From assembly GCF_964019385.1 (NCBI RefSeq), contig NC_088655.1, positions 6,604,658 through 6,668,657 of the forward strand: a stretch of DNA of 64,000 nucleotides, given 5' to 3'. A model generated the notes under the pieces. The model saw nothing but the letters and a program-made list of their open reading frames with translations. It had not been told where the DNA came from and did no database searches. Positions 27,020-40,254 of the stretch are shown here, one piece after another. The stretch comes from Sycon ciliatum (taxonomy: Eukaryota; Porifera; Calcarea; Leucosolenida; Sycettidae). The first letter of the stretch is position 1. Each line of letters starts with the position of its first letter. The position numbers and the translations under genes are program-made.

Positions 27020-29654
27020 CACTATACAGGCGACATCGCTCACTGACAGTCTGTTGCATGTGATGACACTTGAACAGCTAGTCCGCCTCTGGCGACACAG
27101 TCGACAGTCGCCTTCATTTCGGAGTTGGCGTGGTATCAGCCGAAAGATGGGCCCGCAATGATTTTAGACCTACTCGTAGATCTACTAGTACGTGTTGATA
27201 TACACGAGCAGCACTGTACTTTTGTAGTGTGGAGCAGGCAGTAGAATCTGATGTCATGTTGTACAGTCATGTACATAATCTACGCGTAAATCAAAAACTT
27301 TTGCCAGATCAGACAGATGAATGAAGCCACAGAGCTCTGGCCGCTGGAGCGTGCAGCGAACGTGTAGATGGGATCTTTGACTGCCGCACCGTCCGTGCAT
27401 CAGTTGAATGCGGAATCGTTTTTTTGTTGCTCGTTGCCGTCTGTGGGTGTTCTGGGCGGATGGGTGTTCTGCTTGCGGCCCTTCATATTGTTATTTTCTG
27501 GAAGTTTGAGTGACGCTCCGTCGCAATCTGGTTGCGGAAGTGAAGCGCTTTCGTTCGTCAGGTGGCGTTTAGATTTGTGGGACTACCAATCGTCCGGGTC
27601 AACGTTACCAGAATAGCAGACGCCGGACAGGAACCACCCGGCCGTTATCGGGAGCAGGTGCTTCTCCCTGGCTTGAAGTCAGGTAAGGTTCTCCCATTCA
27701 GTCCCCGACATTTCACTGAATGTCTGCGCTGAGTTCTAGCAGTACAGCAGCCCTAACCCATAACCATGGTAACGAATTATTGGAAAAGGTTTCTGCTGAT
27801 GTACAGTACTCCGTGTCGTGTGCTCACATTTGTCCGCATGCTATTGTGTTGTTCGTAGTGAAGCGCAGCAACGGCAATTCAAACGCGAAGGTATTTTCGG
27901 CTGCTGCAATATCCACTCACTCACAATCCGTGTGCTTTACAAACAGAGAAAATTAGTCGATGAATAATTTCGTCAAATTCCAAAGGAAGGACTTCTTTCA
28001 ATTTGAAACGGTGACCATTCAGCAGAAAAACTAAATTTCACATGTACATGGTTATGGCTCATGAGTGCACAATTAGTTACAGGGCTGCCACACTTGGAGG
28101 GAGAAAAATCTGACGGGGTGCCGGGTTGTCCCCCGCTTGGGGGCAGGGGGTACGGCCCCCTTGGTGAAACTATTTAGGAAAATGGCTTGCTGTTGGGGCC
28201 CCAGAACACATTTGTAACTGTGCAGCACACGTGCTACAACCATGTCAATTATGAATAAATGGCCAACTGGACTAAAAAGCGCTCAAAATATAATAATCGG
28301 TTGTCCCTCTTTGCGGAACAAAATCGGTTGCTTTGTCGGACAGGCGATCAAAAATCGGAGTAAGTGGCAGCCATAAGTTATATTCATTGCCATTTTACGA
28401 CTATTGTCTCCTCGTAGGTTATTGAAATACTTTGATCCGATCTCTTTGTCATTTTAGGGGGAAATCCTTATCTGTGTGCTCTTTGACCAACTGAGCACAT
28501 GATAATGACGTTGTTGGCTGAGGTTTGAGCTTTCTGTGATAGAGGAGAGTGGAATGGCATTGATGGTGGAATTTATTCGCATATTTGGCTTGGGGTGGAC
28601 TTTGCTGTAATCCCGCGCCTGATTTGTGGCAGCTAGTTGATGGAGTCTGGTATGCTGGCGTTGCTCTCGCCCGGAGCTTTCCAAAGAGCCTAAGATTGTG
28701 GAAATGCAGTGAAGGAGGTCAAAGTTGTAGCCTGTTGAAGGTGTAAATTGTGCAGAAAATATAAATTCTGTTTCATTCTGTGCTGGAAATCAGTACATAA
28801 AGGGATATTTATTTATTTTTCTTCGTTTTTTGTTTCCCTACCATGGCTGGCTGCCGCCCCTCCCTCCATATTGGCCTATATTCTCTGGCCACGGGAAGGT
28901 GAATAAATAACTGATGCAGCATGCATGGTGTGCGACAATACCATACCAGTAAAGAAGCTGGTCAAATAGTGAAATAGGGCTTTCAACGCAAGGATCATAA
29001 CGTGAAGCAAGTTGGTAGGATGAGTATGTATGCGAAGTGTATGGAAGGAATGCATGCAAGGAGAGAGTGCATGTTCCAATACCACGTTATGTGTGCGAAC
29101 AATTGGAAAAATGAAGAAAAAAACCGATAAGCTAGCACCACAGCATAATAATAATTACTCCGTAAAATGTACCTGACCTGTCAGTGTGTGTTCAGGATCA
29201 AACATCGTGTTATGTTTGAAAAAATGACAAAAATGAAAATCTAGCACCATACACCCTAACTACTCGATTCAGCCTCTGGGAAATCCAGATATATAATAAT
29301 TGGTTTACAAATCAATTGGCTGGAAAGCCCAGTGCCCTCCCTATGCTTTGCTTTCACCTAGGTCATCATGCTTGTAACTTCAGTTTCCTAATCATCAATT
29401 TCTATAAAACTGATAGAAACGTCTTTTCAATATGATTATCAAGTACATCTTTATGTATGTTTTTTGCGAAGACGTTTCTATTAGTTGCATAGAAAAAGAG
29501 GATTTCTTATGGTATGCAAGCTCCACTGCACAGCACAGCACTCCACAGCAAACGCGACGCAGCTCACCAGATCAAGGTGTGGGTCCTCTTCCGGTGCCGA
29601 AAGGCGGGCTCACACCCCTACATAGCTACTTCCCATTGTCTAACCCCCACCAAA

Positions 29655-30180
29655 AAAACATTGTTGGGCTTGGTGTGGGCTGTGCAGTATTTCCGTTGGT
29701 ACCTGCTTGGTAGAAAATTTGAATTTGTTATATGCACAGCGACCATTCTCTGGAACATTTGGCTAACTTTCAACATCCACCGGCGATTGTGGCTCGCTGG
29801 CTGGAATTTTTGTCTGAATGTGAGTTCACCATTATTGTACAGGGCAGGTCGATCACACGCTAACGCTGGCAACATCCCCACACCCCTCATCCGCCGTTTC
29901 AACTGGCCGTGGTCAAGATGGGAAACGGAACAGGAGAAGGACCGAGATCTCGCCCAAGTAGTGTCCTGGCTAGGTATGGACTCTCCGCCTTGCCCGCAGG
30001 ATATGATGGGTAGCAGTCCTGAGGTACGTATTTTGTGAAAAAATCATGAAATGCTGGTTCATCATGAGGGGGTGTTGTGCCGTCGTTGGGAGGACCCCTG
30101 CCCCAGTAAGCCATCTATCTTGCAAGTCGTAGTTCCCCGACATTTACGTTCTTTGGTTGTGCAAGAGTATCATGACCAGG
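29655..30180 (+). pseudogene. Gypsy RNase H C-terminal part and linker, copy 1
   Basis: Frameshifted pieces read GLVWAVQYFRWYLLGRKFEF, DHSLEHLANFQHPPAI (the second frame), then FTIIVQGRSHAN: the RNase H end that follows gypsy reverse transcriptase (TDHS..L, GR.HANADALSR). Compared with copies 2 and 3 this copy lacks about 70 bp around the ADALSR motif. Reverse transcriptase itself is absent. Confidence 0.7.
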
Positions 30181-31352
30181 GGGGGGGGGACATACGGGTT
30201 CTACACGCCTGCAGAAGAAACTGACCCAACAATTTCACTGGGTAGCCATGAAGAAAGATGTCTTAGATTGGGTTGCAAGTTGTTCTTCCTGTAGCCAGTC
30301 GAAACGTCCCGTAGGCAGAGGGTCTGGCGCTCCACCACAGTCTTCCTGGACGGGGTGTCCTTTTGAGCGAGTAGCAATGGATTTGATCCCCAATTTACCG
30401 GAGACAGCGGAAGGGAACCGCCATATTTTGGTTGTAGTGGACTATTGCTCCTGATCGGTTGCATACCGATCAGGGCAAAAACTTTGATGGCCCTTTGTTT
30501 CGCAGTGTTTGCTTTCTGCTTGGCATAGATAAGACCAGGACAACTGCGTACCATCCACAGAGTGATGGTCTGCTTGAAAGATTCAACCCAACGCTTCAGC
30601 GTAGCCTGGCACACTATGTCTGCAGGAATCATCGAGATTGGGACATCAAGTTGCCAGCCTTCTTGATGGGATACCGCTCGTTGCCGCAGACTAGTACCGG
30701 CTACAGTCCAAGCTATCTACTCTTTGGTCAAGAGTTATGCCTACCTCAAGACTTGGCATCTGGATTACCGCCAGGAGAAGCATCCGCAGTATCGTCACAG
30801 CCGGAATTTGTGAGTGCTCTCCGCCGACGCCTGGAGGACGCTCATGCACAGGTCCGGGAACACCTGGGCAACGTGCACCGTTATCAAGCGCATATCCGTG
30901 ATCGCTACGCTAAGGCCTTGACGTTTGCAGCAGGTGACGCAGTGTGGCTTCTGGTGCCAACTATACCGACGGGTTCACCCGCCAAGTTTGCTAGACTTTG
31001 GGACGGACCGTACCTAGTCGAGGAGAAGCTCTCAGCCGTCACCTACCCCATCAAACTGTCTGAGCCCACGGCACGTCGGCTGATAGTGCACGTCCACCGG
31101 CTGAAAAGTTGCCATCATCGACCGAGTCGGCTGCAGGAGGTTCACGAGCAAGATGAGTCGGACCCACCGCAGCCCATGGCATCCACCCTGACTCCGTCCT
31201 ACCAGCCTGATGCCACTGATACCGCCGCCCGAGACGAGGGGGACACCGCTCGGGTATTTGGCAGTGCTCCGCCAGTTGGCGTGATGGAAAGGCGAACTCC
31301 GCGTTCCCGCCATCCGCCCCAGCTGTTTGGGAGTCCTGTGTGGCACGAGTAA
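30181..31352 (+). pseudogene. Gypsy integrase, copy 1 (catalytic-core deletion; C-terminal half open)
   Basis: MKKDVLDWVASCSSCSQSKR is the end of the H2C2 zinc module. ERVAMDLIPNLP carries the first catalytic Asp. HTDQGKNFDG and GLLERFN carry the second Asp and the Glu. A GPYLVEEKL module follows near the C-terminus. About 45 residues expected between VVVDY and HTDQG are missing, in all three copies alike. A TGA lies at that junction; downstream, 30459-31352 is open for 297 codons. A G-run (30180-30188) upstream disturbs the frame. Confidence 0.8.
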
Positions 31353-31516
31353 GTGACTTCAGTGGTATTGACTGGATTAGTGGTGTTCGATATTACAGTT
31401 AGTCTTTGAACAGATTTTGATAAGAACTCCAATTTGACCTGCACTCGTTTAGTTAAATTGTTAGCCATAATCTTAGTCTAATTTATAACGTTAAACACGA
31501 GGACGTGTTCTTTTCC

Positions 31517-31533
31517 GTGTAAGCGGGGGGATA
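31517..31533 (+). promoter_or_regulatory. Polypurine tract before the 3' LTR
   Basis: AAGCGGGGGGATA directly precedes the TGTCG start of the LTR, the expected plus-strand primer site. Confidence 0.6.
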
Positions 31534-32153
31534 TGTCGTATCCATACTATTGACACGTGCCTTGTAGGCCTCTACGTGACAAGTCTGCCTTATTTAGGTG
31601 TCTAATTATTTATCTATCTCCCATAAACGGGTTCATAATCGTCTTTATTTTATGTCTTCACGCAAGGCCTGGGGCCTTCCTTATTTGGTATGCGCTGTTA
31701 TTTCCCCACCTAGCTCCCGCTCTTTATGCAACAGTTTGTACACATATTTACTACGGTTTGATACGCTATTGCATGCGGGACCAGCAATTTGGTGGCCATG
31801 GACTTCCATGGCCGCAACTAGATAGTATTGCCATCACCTTCCTTTTCTCTCTATCTCTCTTGCCTTGTGCTCTTCATTATCTTCTCTTGTACTGAGTTAC
31901 ATGTACCCTCCTGTGAAGATGTGAGTAAACCTGAACGCTGCTGTGAGTGTACGTGTTTGTATATGCCTGAGTGTGTGTGTGTGTGAGAGTATGTCTAGGT
32001 ATATGTGTGTGCGTGCGTACGAGTAATTCTGTTGGTGGGACTATCTCCAAGTGGCCACCACTGCACGGCCTTGTAATGTGAAGGTTTATTAGTAAGTTAG
32101 TTCATGTCGAACAGCAGCGTGGGGACCAACCCCGGGGCCGACCGGGTACGACA
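31534..32153 (+). repeat. Gypsy 3' LTR, copy 1
   Basis: TGTCGTATCC ... GGGTACGACA (one substitution in the end repeat), 620 bp, with an internal (TG)n tract near 31970. Confidence 0.85.
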
Positions 32154-34379
32154 CATGTAGTAGCCGACTGGCCGAAATTTTTAAAAAAGATGGCGAGCGG
32201 CTCAGGATGAATGAGTAAAATGTACTAGTACTTGCGTGATGATGATGTGTTGTGTAGAGTGCTGCTGTGGATGACAGCCTTTTTACGCATTTGCCTTTGA
32301 CCTTGAATTGGCTGTAGGTACTGCATGTAAAAAAAAAGTATCTCATTTCCTCTGCCCTGCCTTGCGTCTACTACGATCTAGCCCGGCTGTGTACCACGTG
32401 ACGTGTAAGTGTGTGAACAGACAAGCCTAGCGTCTACATGCACTGTGCAGGCGACATCGATCACTGTTGCATGTACGTGATGACACTTGAACAGCTAGTC
32501 CGCCTCTGGCGACACAGTCGACAGTCGGCTTTATTTCGGATTTGGCGTGGTATCAGCCGAAAGATGGGCCCGCAATGATTTTAGACCTACTCGTACTACA
32601 TGATTGTACTAGTACGTGTTGATATACACGAGTAGCACTGTACTTTTGTAGTGTGGAGCAGGCAGTAGAATCTGATGTCATGTTGTACAGTCATGTACAT
32701 AATCTACGCGTAAATCTACTACTTTTGCCAGATCAGACAGATGAATGAAGCCACAGAGCTCTGGCCGCTGGAGCGAGCAGCAAACGTGTAGATAGGATCT
32801 TTGACTGCTGCACCGTTCGTGCTTCAGTTGAATGCGGAATCATTTTTTTGTTGCTCGTTGCCGTCTGTAGGTGTTCTGGGCGGATGCGTGTTCTGCTTGC
32901 GGCCCTTCATATTGTTATTTTCTGGGAGTTTGAGTGACGCTCCGTCGCAATCTGGTTGCGGAAGTGAAGCGCTTTCGTTCGTTACCTGCCCATCGGCAGG
33001 TGGCGTTTAGATTTGTGGGACTACCAATCGTCCGGGTAAACGTTACCAGAATAGCGGACGCCGGACAGGAACCACCCGGCCGTTATCGGGAGCAGGTGCT
33101 TCTCCCTGGCTTGAAGTCAGGTAAGGTTCTCCCATTCAGTCCCCAACATTTCACTGAAGGTCTGCGCTGAGTTCTAGTAGTACAGCAGCCCTAACCCATA
33201 ACCATGGTAACGATTTACTAGAAAAGGATTCTGCTGATGTACAGTACTCCGTGTCGTGTGCTCACATTTGTCCGCATGGTATTGTATTGTTCATAGTGAA
33301 GCGCAGCCACGGCAATTCAAACGCGAAGGTATTTTCGGCTGCTGCAATATCCCCTCACTCTCAATCCTTGTGCTTTACAAGCAGAGAAAATTAGTCGATG
33401 AACAATTTCGTCAAATTCCAAAGAAAGGACTTCTTCCAATCGGAAACGGTGACCATTCAGCAGAAAAACAAAAATTTCACATGTACATGGTTATGGCTCA
33501 TGAGTGGACAATTAGTTACAGGGCTGCCACACTTGGAGGGAGAAAAATCTGACGGGGGTGCCGGGGTGTCCCCCGCTTGGGTGCAGGGGGCACGGCCCCC
33601 TTGGTGAAAATATTTAGGAAAATTGTTTGCTGTTGGGGCCCCAGAACACATTTTTAACTGTCCAGCACACGCGCTACAACCATGTCAATTATGAATAAAT
33701 GGCCAACTGGACTAAAAAGCGCTCAAGATATAATAATCGGTTGTCCCTCTTTGGGAACAAAATCGGTCGCTTTGTCGGACAGGCGATCAAAAATCGGACG
33801 ATTTCCAAAAAATCGGAGTAAGTGGCAGCCCTGAGTTATATTCTTTGCCATTTTACGACTATTGTCTCCTCGTAGGTTATTGAAATACTTTGATCGATTT
33901 CTTCGTCATTTTAGGGGAAAATCCCCATTCGTGTGCCCTTTGACCAACTGAGCACATGATAATGACGTAGGTGGCTGAAGTTTGAATCGCCTCGAAAAGA
34001 GCTTTCTGCGATAGAGGAGAGTGGAATGGCATTGATGGTGGAATTTACTCGCATATTGGGCTTGGGTGGACTTTGCTGTGATCCCGCGCCTGATTTGTGG
34101 CAGCTAGTTGATGGAGTCCAGTATGCTGACGTTGCTCTCGCCAGGAGCTTTCCAAATAGCCCAAGATTGTGGAAATGCAGTGAAGGAGGTCAAAGTTATA
34201 GCCTGTTGAAGGTGTAAATTGTGCAGAAAATTTAAATTCTGCTTCATTCTGTGCTGGAAATCAGTACATAAAGGGATATTTATTTATTTTTGCTTCGTTT
34301 TTGTTTCCCTACCATGGCTGGCTTCCGCCCCCTCCCTCCATATTGGCCTACATTCTCTGGCCACGGGAAGGTGAAATAA

Positions 34380-35060
34380 AAAAACCAGAGAGCTTGGAAG
34401 CTCAGGGCCCTAGGCTATGCTTTTTTGCCTTGATGACCTAGACAAAAAAAGCATAGGGATGTTTTAATTCTTATAGATTTCTACTTTTTGTTTTTAGACA
34501 TAACCTGGGATTCGAACCCGCACTATCGCCCTGCATGCATCCCCCGATACACTTCGCACACATACTAATTCTTCCAAGTTGCTTCACGTTATGATCTTGT
34601 AGTTGAAAGCCCTATTTGAATATGCATTGTTGCCTGCCGTCTTTGATTGTACGGTACGGTACGGGACAGGTACCGTCGAGGGTAATACGACACCATCTAT
34701 CGCCTTGATGATGGCAAAATAAGAATAGGGATGTTATAAATTTTTCAATTTTCCTATTTTTTCAGGCATTACCTGGGATTCGAACCCGCACTATCGCCCT
34801 ACATGCATTCCCCATACACTTCGCATTCATACTCATTCTTCCAAGTTGCTTCACGTTATAATCTTGCGCTTGAAAGTCCTATTTGAATAGGGCGGCCAGC
34901 TGTATGTAGCCAGCTGTGTTTGAAGGTACGGGACAGATACGGGATAGCGCCAGGCGTGACACAAACAAACAAACACACAAACAAACACCAAATTAAAGCT
35001 GTGTGGACCCTGGCTAGCGCCAGACGTTACTGAAGTAACGTCTTCTGTATAGCTACGGGA
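34380..35060 (-). mobile_element. Insertion private to U2 containing two tRNA-like SINE copies
   Basis: U1 and U4 are continuous across this point. Inside, on the minus strand, two copies carry GCGGGTTCGAATCCCAGG, a consensus Pol III B box / T-loop (B boxes at plus 34508-34519 and 34775-34786), about 35 nt after an A-box-like GCGAAGTGTATGG. The same module with a degenerate B box is in the S segments near 29000, 35160 and 55020 in plus orientation. Confidence 0.5.
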
Positions 35061-35879
35061 ATAAAAACTAACTGATGCAGCATGCCTGGTGTGTAACAAT
35101 ACCATACCAGTAAAGAAGCTGGTCAAATAGTGAAATTGGGCTTTCAACGCAAGGATCATAACGTGAAGCAAGTTGGTGGGATGAGTATGTATGCGAAGTG
35201 TATGGAAGGAATGCATGCAAGGAGAGAGTGCATGTTCCAATACCACGTTATGTGGCCGAACAATTGAAAAATGAAGAAGAAGAAGAAGAAAAACGATAAG
35301 CTAGCACCACAGCATAATAATAATTACTCCGTAAAATGTACCGGACCTGTCAGTGTGTGTTCAGGATCAAACCCCGTGTTATGTATGTAGCTGACCTGTC
35401 AGTGTGTGTTCAGGATCAAACCCCGTGTTATGTATGAAAATAAATGAAAAAAATTAAAATCTAGCACCATACACCCTAACTACTCGATTCAGCCTCTGGG
35501 AAATCCAGATAATTAATAATTGGTTTACAAATCAATTGGCTGGAAATCCCAGTGCCCTCGGTATGCTTTGCTTTCACGTAGGTCATCATGCTTGTTACTT
35601 CAGTTTCCTAATCATCAATTTCTATAAAACTGATAGAAACGTCTTTTCAATACGATTATCAAGTACATCTTATGTATGTTTTTTTGCAAAGACATTTTTA
35701 TTAGTTGGATAGAAATAGAGGATTTCTTATGGTATGCAAGCTCCACTGCACAGCACAGCACTCCACAGCAAACGCGACGCAGCTCACCAGATGAAAATGT
35801 GGGTCCTCTTCCGGTGCCGAAAGGCGGGCTCACGCCCCTACATAGCTACTTCCCATTGTCTAACCCCCACCAAAAAAAA

Positions 35880-36470
35880 TTGTTAGGCTTGGTGTGGGCT
35901 GTGAAGCATTTCCGTTGCTACCTGCTTGTTAGAAAATTAGAATTATTTATATGCACAGCGACCATTCTCTGGAACATTTGGCTGACTTTCAACATCCACC
36001 GGCGATTGTGGCTCGCTGGCTGGAATTTTTGTCTGAATGTGAGTTCACCATATTGTACAGGGCAGGTCGATCACACGCTAACGCTGATGCACTCTCACGC
36101 CGCCCTGATGCTCCGACGACGCTGTTCGTAGGGGCCGTGAATAACGACGTTGGCAACATCCCCACACCCCTCATCCGTCGTTTCAACTGGCCGTGGTCAA
36201 TATGGGAAACGGAACAGGAGAAGGACCGAGATCTCGCCCAAGTAGTGTCCTGGCTAGGTATGGACTCTCCAGCTTGCCCGCAGGACATGATGGGTAGCAG
36301 TCCCGAGGTATGTATTTTGTGGAAAAATCATGAAATGCTGGTTCATTATGAGGGGGTGTTGTGCCGTCGTTGGGAGGACCCCGCCCCGGTAAGCCATCTA
36401 TCATGCAAGTCGTAGTTCCCCGACATTTACGTTCTTTGGTTTTGCAAGAGTATCGTGACCAGGGAGGGGG
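35880..36470 (+). pseudogene. Gypsy RNase H C-terminal part and linker, copy 2
   Basis: From 35951 the frame reads HSDHSLEHLADFQHPP, then FTILYRAGRSHANADALSRR: the RNase H C-terminus without the deletion seen in copy 1. A frameshift precedes it and a poly-G run (36465-36478) follows. Confidence 0.75.
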
Positions 36471-37649
36471 GGGGGGGGGAGACATACGGGTTCTACACGC
36501 CTGCAGAAGAAACTGACGCAACAATTTCACTGGGTAGCCATGAAGAAAGATGTCTTAGATTGGGTTGCAAGTTGTTCTTCCTGTAGCCAGTTGAAACGTC
36601 CCGTAGGCAGAGGGTCTGGCGCTCCACCACAGTCTTCCTGGACGGGGTATCCTTTTGAGCGAGTAGCAATGGATTTGATCCCCAATTTACCGGAGACAGC
36701 GGAAGGGTACCGCCATCTTTTGGTTGTAGTGGACTATTGCTCCTGATCGGTTCCATACCGACTGGGGCAAAAACTTTGATTGCTCTTTGTTTCGCAGTGT
36801 TTGCTTTCTGCTTGGCATAGATAAGACCAGAACAACTGCGTACCATCCACAGAGTGACGGTCTGCTTGAAAGATTTAACCAGATGCTTGAGCGTAGCCTG
36901 GCGCACTATGTCTGCAGGAATCATCGAGATTGGGACATCAAGTTGCCGGCCTTCTTGATGGGATACCGCTCGACGCCGCAGACTAGTACCGGCTACAGTC
37001 CAAGCTATCTACTCTTTGGTCGGGAGTTTCTGCCTACCTCAAGACTTGGCATTTAGATTACCGCCAGGAGAAGCTTCCGCAGTATCAGTGGTCACGGCCG
37101 GAATTTGTGAGTGCTCTCCGCCGACGCCTGGAGGACACTCATGCGCAGGTCCGGGAACACCTGGGCAACGTGCACCGTTATCAAGCGCATATCCGTGATC
37201 GCAACGCTAGGGCCGTGACGTTTGCAGCAGGTGACGCAGTGTGGCTTCTGATGCCAGCTATTCCGACGGGTTCAACCGCCAAGTTTGCTAGACTTTGGCA
37301 CGGACCGTACCTTGTCGAGGAGAAGCTCTCAGCCGTCACCTACCGCATCAAACTGTCTGAGCCCACGGCACGTCGGCTGATAGTGCACGTCAACCGGCTG
37401 AAAAGTTGTCATCATCGACCGAGTCGGCTCCAGGAGGTTCGCGAGCGAGATGAGTTGGACCCACCACAGCCCATGGCATCCACCCTGACTCCGTCCTACC
37501 AGCCTGATGCCACTGATACCGCCGCCCGAGACGAGGAGGACACCGTTCGGGTATTTGGCAGTGCTCCGCCAGTTGGCGTGACGGAAAGGCGAACTCCGCG
37601 TTCCCGCCATCCGCCCCAGCTGTTTTGGAGTCCTGTGTGGCACGAGTAA
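36471..37649 (+). pseudogene. Gypsy integrase, copy 2
   Basis: Same architecture and same internal deletion as copy 1, with Gly for... TDWG instead of TDQG at the second Asp region, and a frameshift near 37030 splitting core and C-terminal parts. 37107-37649 (180 codons) is open and holds the GPYLVEEKL module. Confidence 0.75.
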
Positions 37650-37757
37650 AGTTATTTCAGTGGTATTGACTGGATTAGTGGTGTTCGATATTACAGTTAC
37701 TCTTTGAACAGATTTTGATAAGAACTCCAATTTTACCTGCACTCGTTTAGTTAAATT

Positions 37758-38171
37758 TAGGGCTCAAACGGTTACGGTTTTACCCCTGACGGTTAACTGC
37801 TAAGCTAACGGTCGGTTAACCGGTTATCACCTATAAGCCACGGCAATCCTGCGGACTCTTTTTTATCTGTATATTTGACTATACATGTACTCATTCAAAA
37901 AATGTACCCTATTCAGTACAACGCACACTTGTACATTATCTTGCATGCTCATTCATACATACTCTCACACCAAGAGACCAGATATGACCGAGTTGACAGC
38001 CCAGAAATTGCGTACGCGTGCGACAGCCCGCGAAAGTGCACACATTGCAACGACCTGATACTTGAAAAATTGACTGAAAAGTTACTGTGTAACCGTTATC
38101 TTTATCGGTTAACCGTTAATTCTACGTAACCGGTCTGCAACCGGTTAATCGGACTAACCGTTTGAGCCCTA
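37758..38171. mobile_element. hAT-type MITE with 8-bp TSD
   Basis: Termini TAGGGCTCAAACGGTTA and TAACCGTTTGAGCCCTA; GTTAAATT duplicated at 37750-37757 and 38172-38179. Units U1 and U4 have the uninterrupted site. 414 bp with internal GGTTAACCG motifs, no transposase. An 8-bp TSD is the hAT hallmark. Confidence 0.8.
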
Positions 38172-38253
38172 GTTAAATTGCTAGCCATAATCTTAGTCTA
38201 ATTTATAACGTTAAACACGAAGACGTGTTCTTTTCCGTGTAAGCGGGGGGATA

Positions 38254-38874
38254 TGTCGTATCCATACTATTGACACGTGCCTTTTAGGCCTCTACGTGAC
38301 AAGTCTGCCTTTTTTCGGTGTCTAATTATTTATCTATCTCCCATAAACGGGTTCATAATCGTCTTTATTTTATGTCTTCACGCAAGGCCTGGGGCCTTCC
38401 TTATTTGGTATACACTGTTATTTCCCCACCTAGCTCCCGCTCTTTATGCAACAGTTTGTACACATATTTACTACGGTTTGATACGCTATTGCATGCGGGA
38501 CCAGCAATTTGGTGGCCATGGACTTCCATGGCCGCAATTGGATAGTATTGCCATCACCTTCCTTTTCTCTCTATCTCTCTTGCCTTGTGCTCTTCATTAT
38601 CTTCTCTTGAACTAAGTTACATGTACCCTCCTGTGAAGATGTGAGTAAACCTGAACGCTGCTCTGAGTGTACGTGTTTGTATATGCCTGAGTGTGTGTGT
38701 GTGTGAGAGTATGTCTAGGTATATGTGTGTGCGTGCGTAAGAGTAATTCTGTTGGTGGGACTATCTCCAAGTGGCCACCACTGCACGGCCTTGTAATGTG
38801 AAGGTTTATTAGTAAGTTAGTTCATGTCGAACCGCAGCCGTGGGGGCCAACCCCGGGGCCGACCGGATACGACA
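38254..38874 (+). repeat. Gypsy 3' LTR, copy 2
   Basis: TGTCGTATCC ... GGATACGACA, preceded by the same polypurine tract as copy 1. Confidence 0.85.
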
Positions 38875-40195
38875 CATGTAGTAGCCGACTGGCCGAAATT
38901 TAAAAAAAGATGGCGAGCGGCTCAGGATGAATGAGTAAAATGTACTAGTACTTGCATGATGATGATGTGTTGTGTAGAGTGCCGCTGTGGATGACAGCAT
39001 TTTTACGCATTTGCCTTTGGCCTTGAACTGGCTGTAGCTACTGCCTGTAAAAAAAAGGATCTCATTTCCTCTGCCCTGCCTTGCGTCTACTACGATCTAG
39101 CCCGGCTGTGTACCACATGACGTGTAAGTGTGTGAACAGACAAGCCTAGCGTCTACATAATCATAATAATATAGTGCACTGTACAGGCGACATCGATCAC
39201 TGTTTCATGTGATGACACTTGAACAGCTAGTCCGCCTCTGGCGACACAGTCGACAGTCGGCTTCATTTCGGAGTTGGCGTGGTATCAGCCGAAAGATGTG
39301 CCCGCAATGATTTTAGACCTACTCGTACATCTACTAGTACGTGTTGATGTGCACGAGTAGCACTGTACTTTTGTAGTGTGGAGCAGCCAGTAGAATCTGA
39401 TGTCATGTTGTACAGTCATGTACATAATCTACGCGTAAATCTACAACTTTTGCCAGATCAGACAGATGAATGAAGCCACAGAGCTCTGGCCGCTGGAGCG
39501 TGCAGCGAACGTGTAGACAGGATCTTGGACTGCTGCACCGTCCGTGTCAGTTGAATGCGGAATCGTTTTTTTCTTGCTCGTTGCCGTCTGTAGCCGTGTA
39601 GGTGTTCTGGGCGGATGCGTGTTCTGCTTGCGGCCCTTCATTATTGTTATTTTCTGGGAGTTTGAGAGACGCTCCGTCGCAATCCGGTTGCGGAAGTTCA
39701 GCGCTTTCGTTCGTTACCTGCCAATCGGCAGGTGGCGTTTAGATTTGTGGGACTACCTATCGTCCGGGTCAACGTTACCAGAATAGCAGACGCCGGACAA
39801 GAACCATCCGGCCGCTTTCGGGAGCAGGTGCTTCTCCCTGGCTTGAAGTCAGGTAAGATTCTCCCATTCAGTCCCCAACATTTCACTGAAGGTGTGCGCG
39901 GAGTTCTAGTAGTACAGCAGCCAGCCCTAACCCGTAACTATTTATTAGAGAATGCTTCTGCTGATGTACAGTACTCCGTGTCGTGTGCTCACATTTGTCC
40001 GCATGGTATTGTATTGTTCGTAATGAAGCGCAGCAACAGCAATTCAAATGCGAAGGTATTTAGGCTGCTGCAATATCCACTCACTCTCAATCCTTGTGTT
40101 TTACAAACAGAGAAAATTAGTCGATGAATAATTTCGTCAAATTCCAAAGAAAGGACTTCTTTCAACCGGAAACGGTGACCATTCACGAGAAAAAC
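38875..40195 (+). repeat. Composite unit U3, truncated S segment
   Basis: Continues head-to-tail from U2 and follows the S order up to GTGACCATTCACGAGAAAAAC, where similarity to other copies stops near 40195. Confidence 0.8.
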
Positions 40196-40254
40196 AAAAT
40201 TGATAGGAAAGTTTTTTTGAGCTGAAATTTTAGTGAAAAAGTTGTCAGCGCTTT

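Larger units (their letters stand above)
27020..32153 (+). repeat. Composite unit U1 (S segment + truncated gypsy + LTR)
   Basis: Order: S segment 27020-29654, gypsy RNase H/integrase 29655-31352, LTR 31534-32153. The same order repeats at 32154-38874 and 51714-58213, with shared non-element junctions, so the whole block was copied together. S-segment landmarks in order: GTACATAATCTACGCGTAAA, GAGCAGGTGCTTCTCCCTGG, GAAAATTAGTCGATGAATAA, CCACGGGAAGGTGAA, ATTGGTTTACAAATCAATTG. No gene is recognised in the S segment. Confidence 0.8.
32154..38874 (+). repeat. Composite unit U2
   Basis: Same order as U1: S segment 32154-35879 (including an insertion at about 34380-35060), gypsy block 35880-37649, LTR 38254-38874. 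Follows U1 head-to-tail at the LTR/S junction CATGTAGTAGCCGACTGG. Confidence 0.8.

Noticed and set aside
32934..33170. 78-codon frame of the S segment (MTLRRNLVAEVKRFRSLPAH...) as a conserved gene
   Set aside because: It recurs in every S segment because the DNA is duplicated; stops and frameshifts differ between copies, and no domain was recognised.
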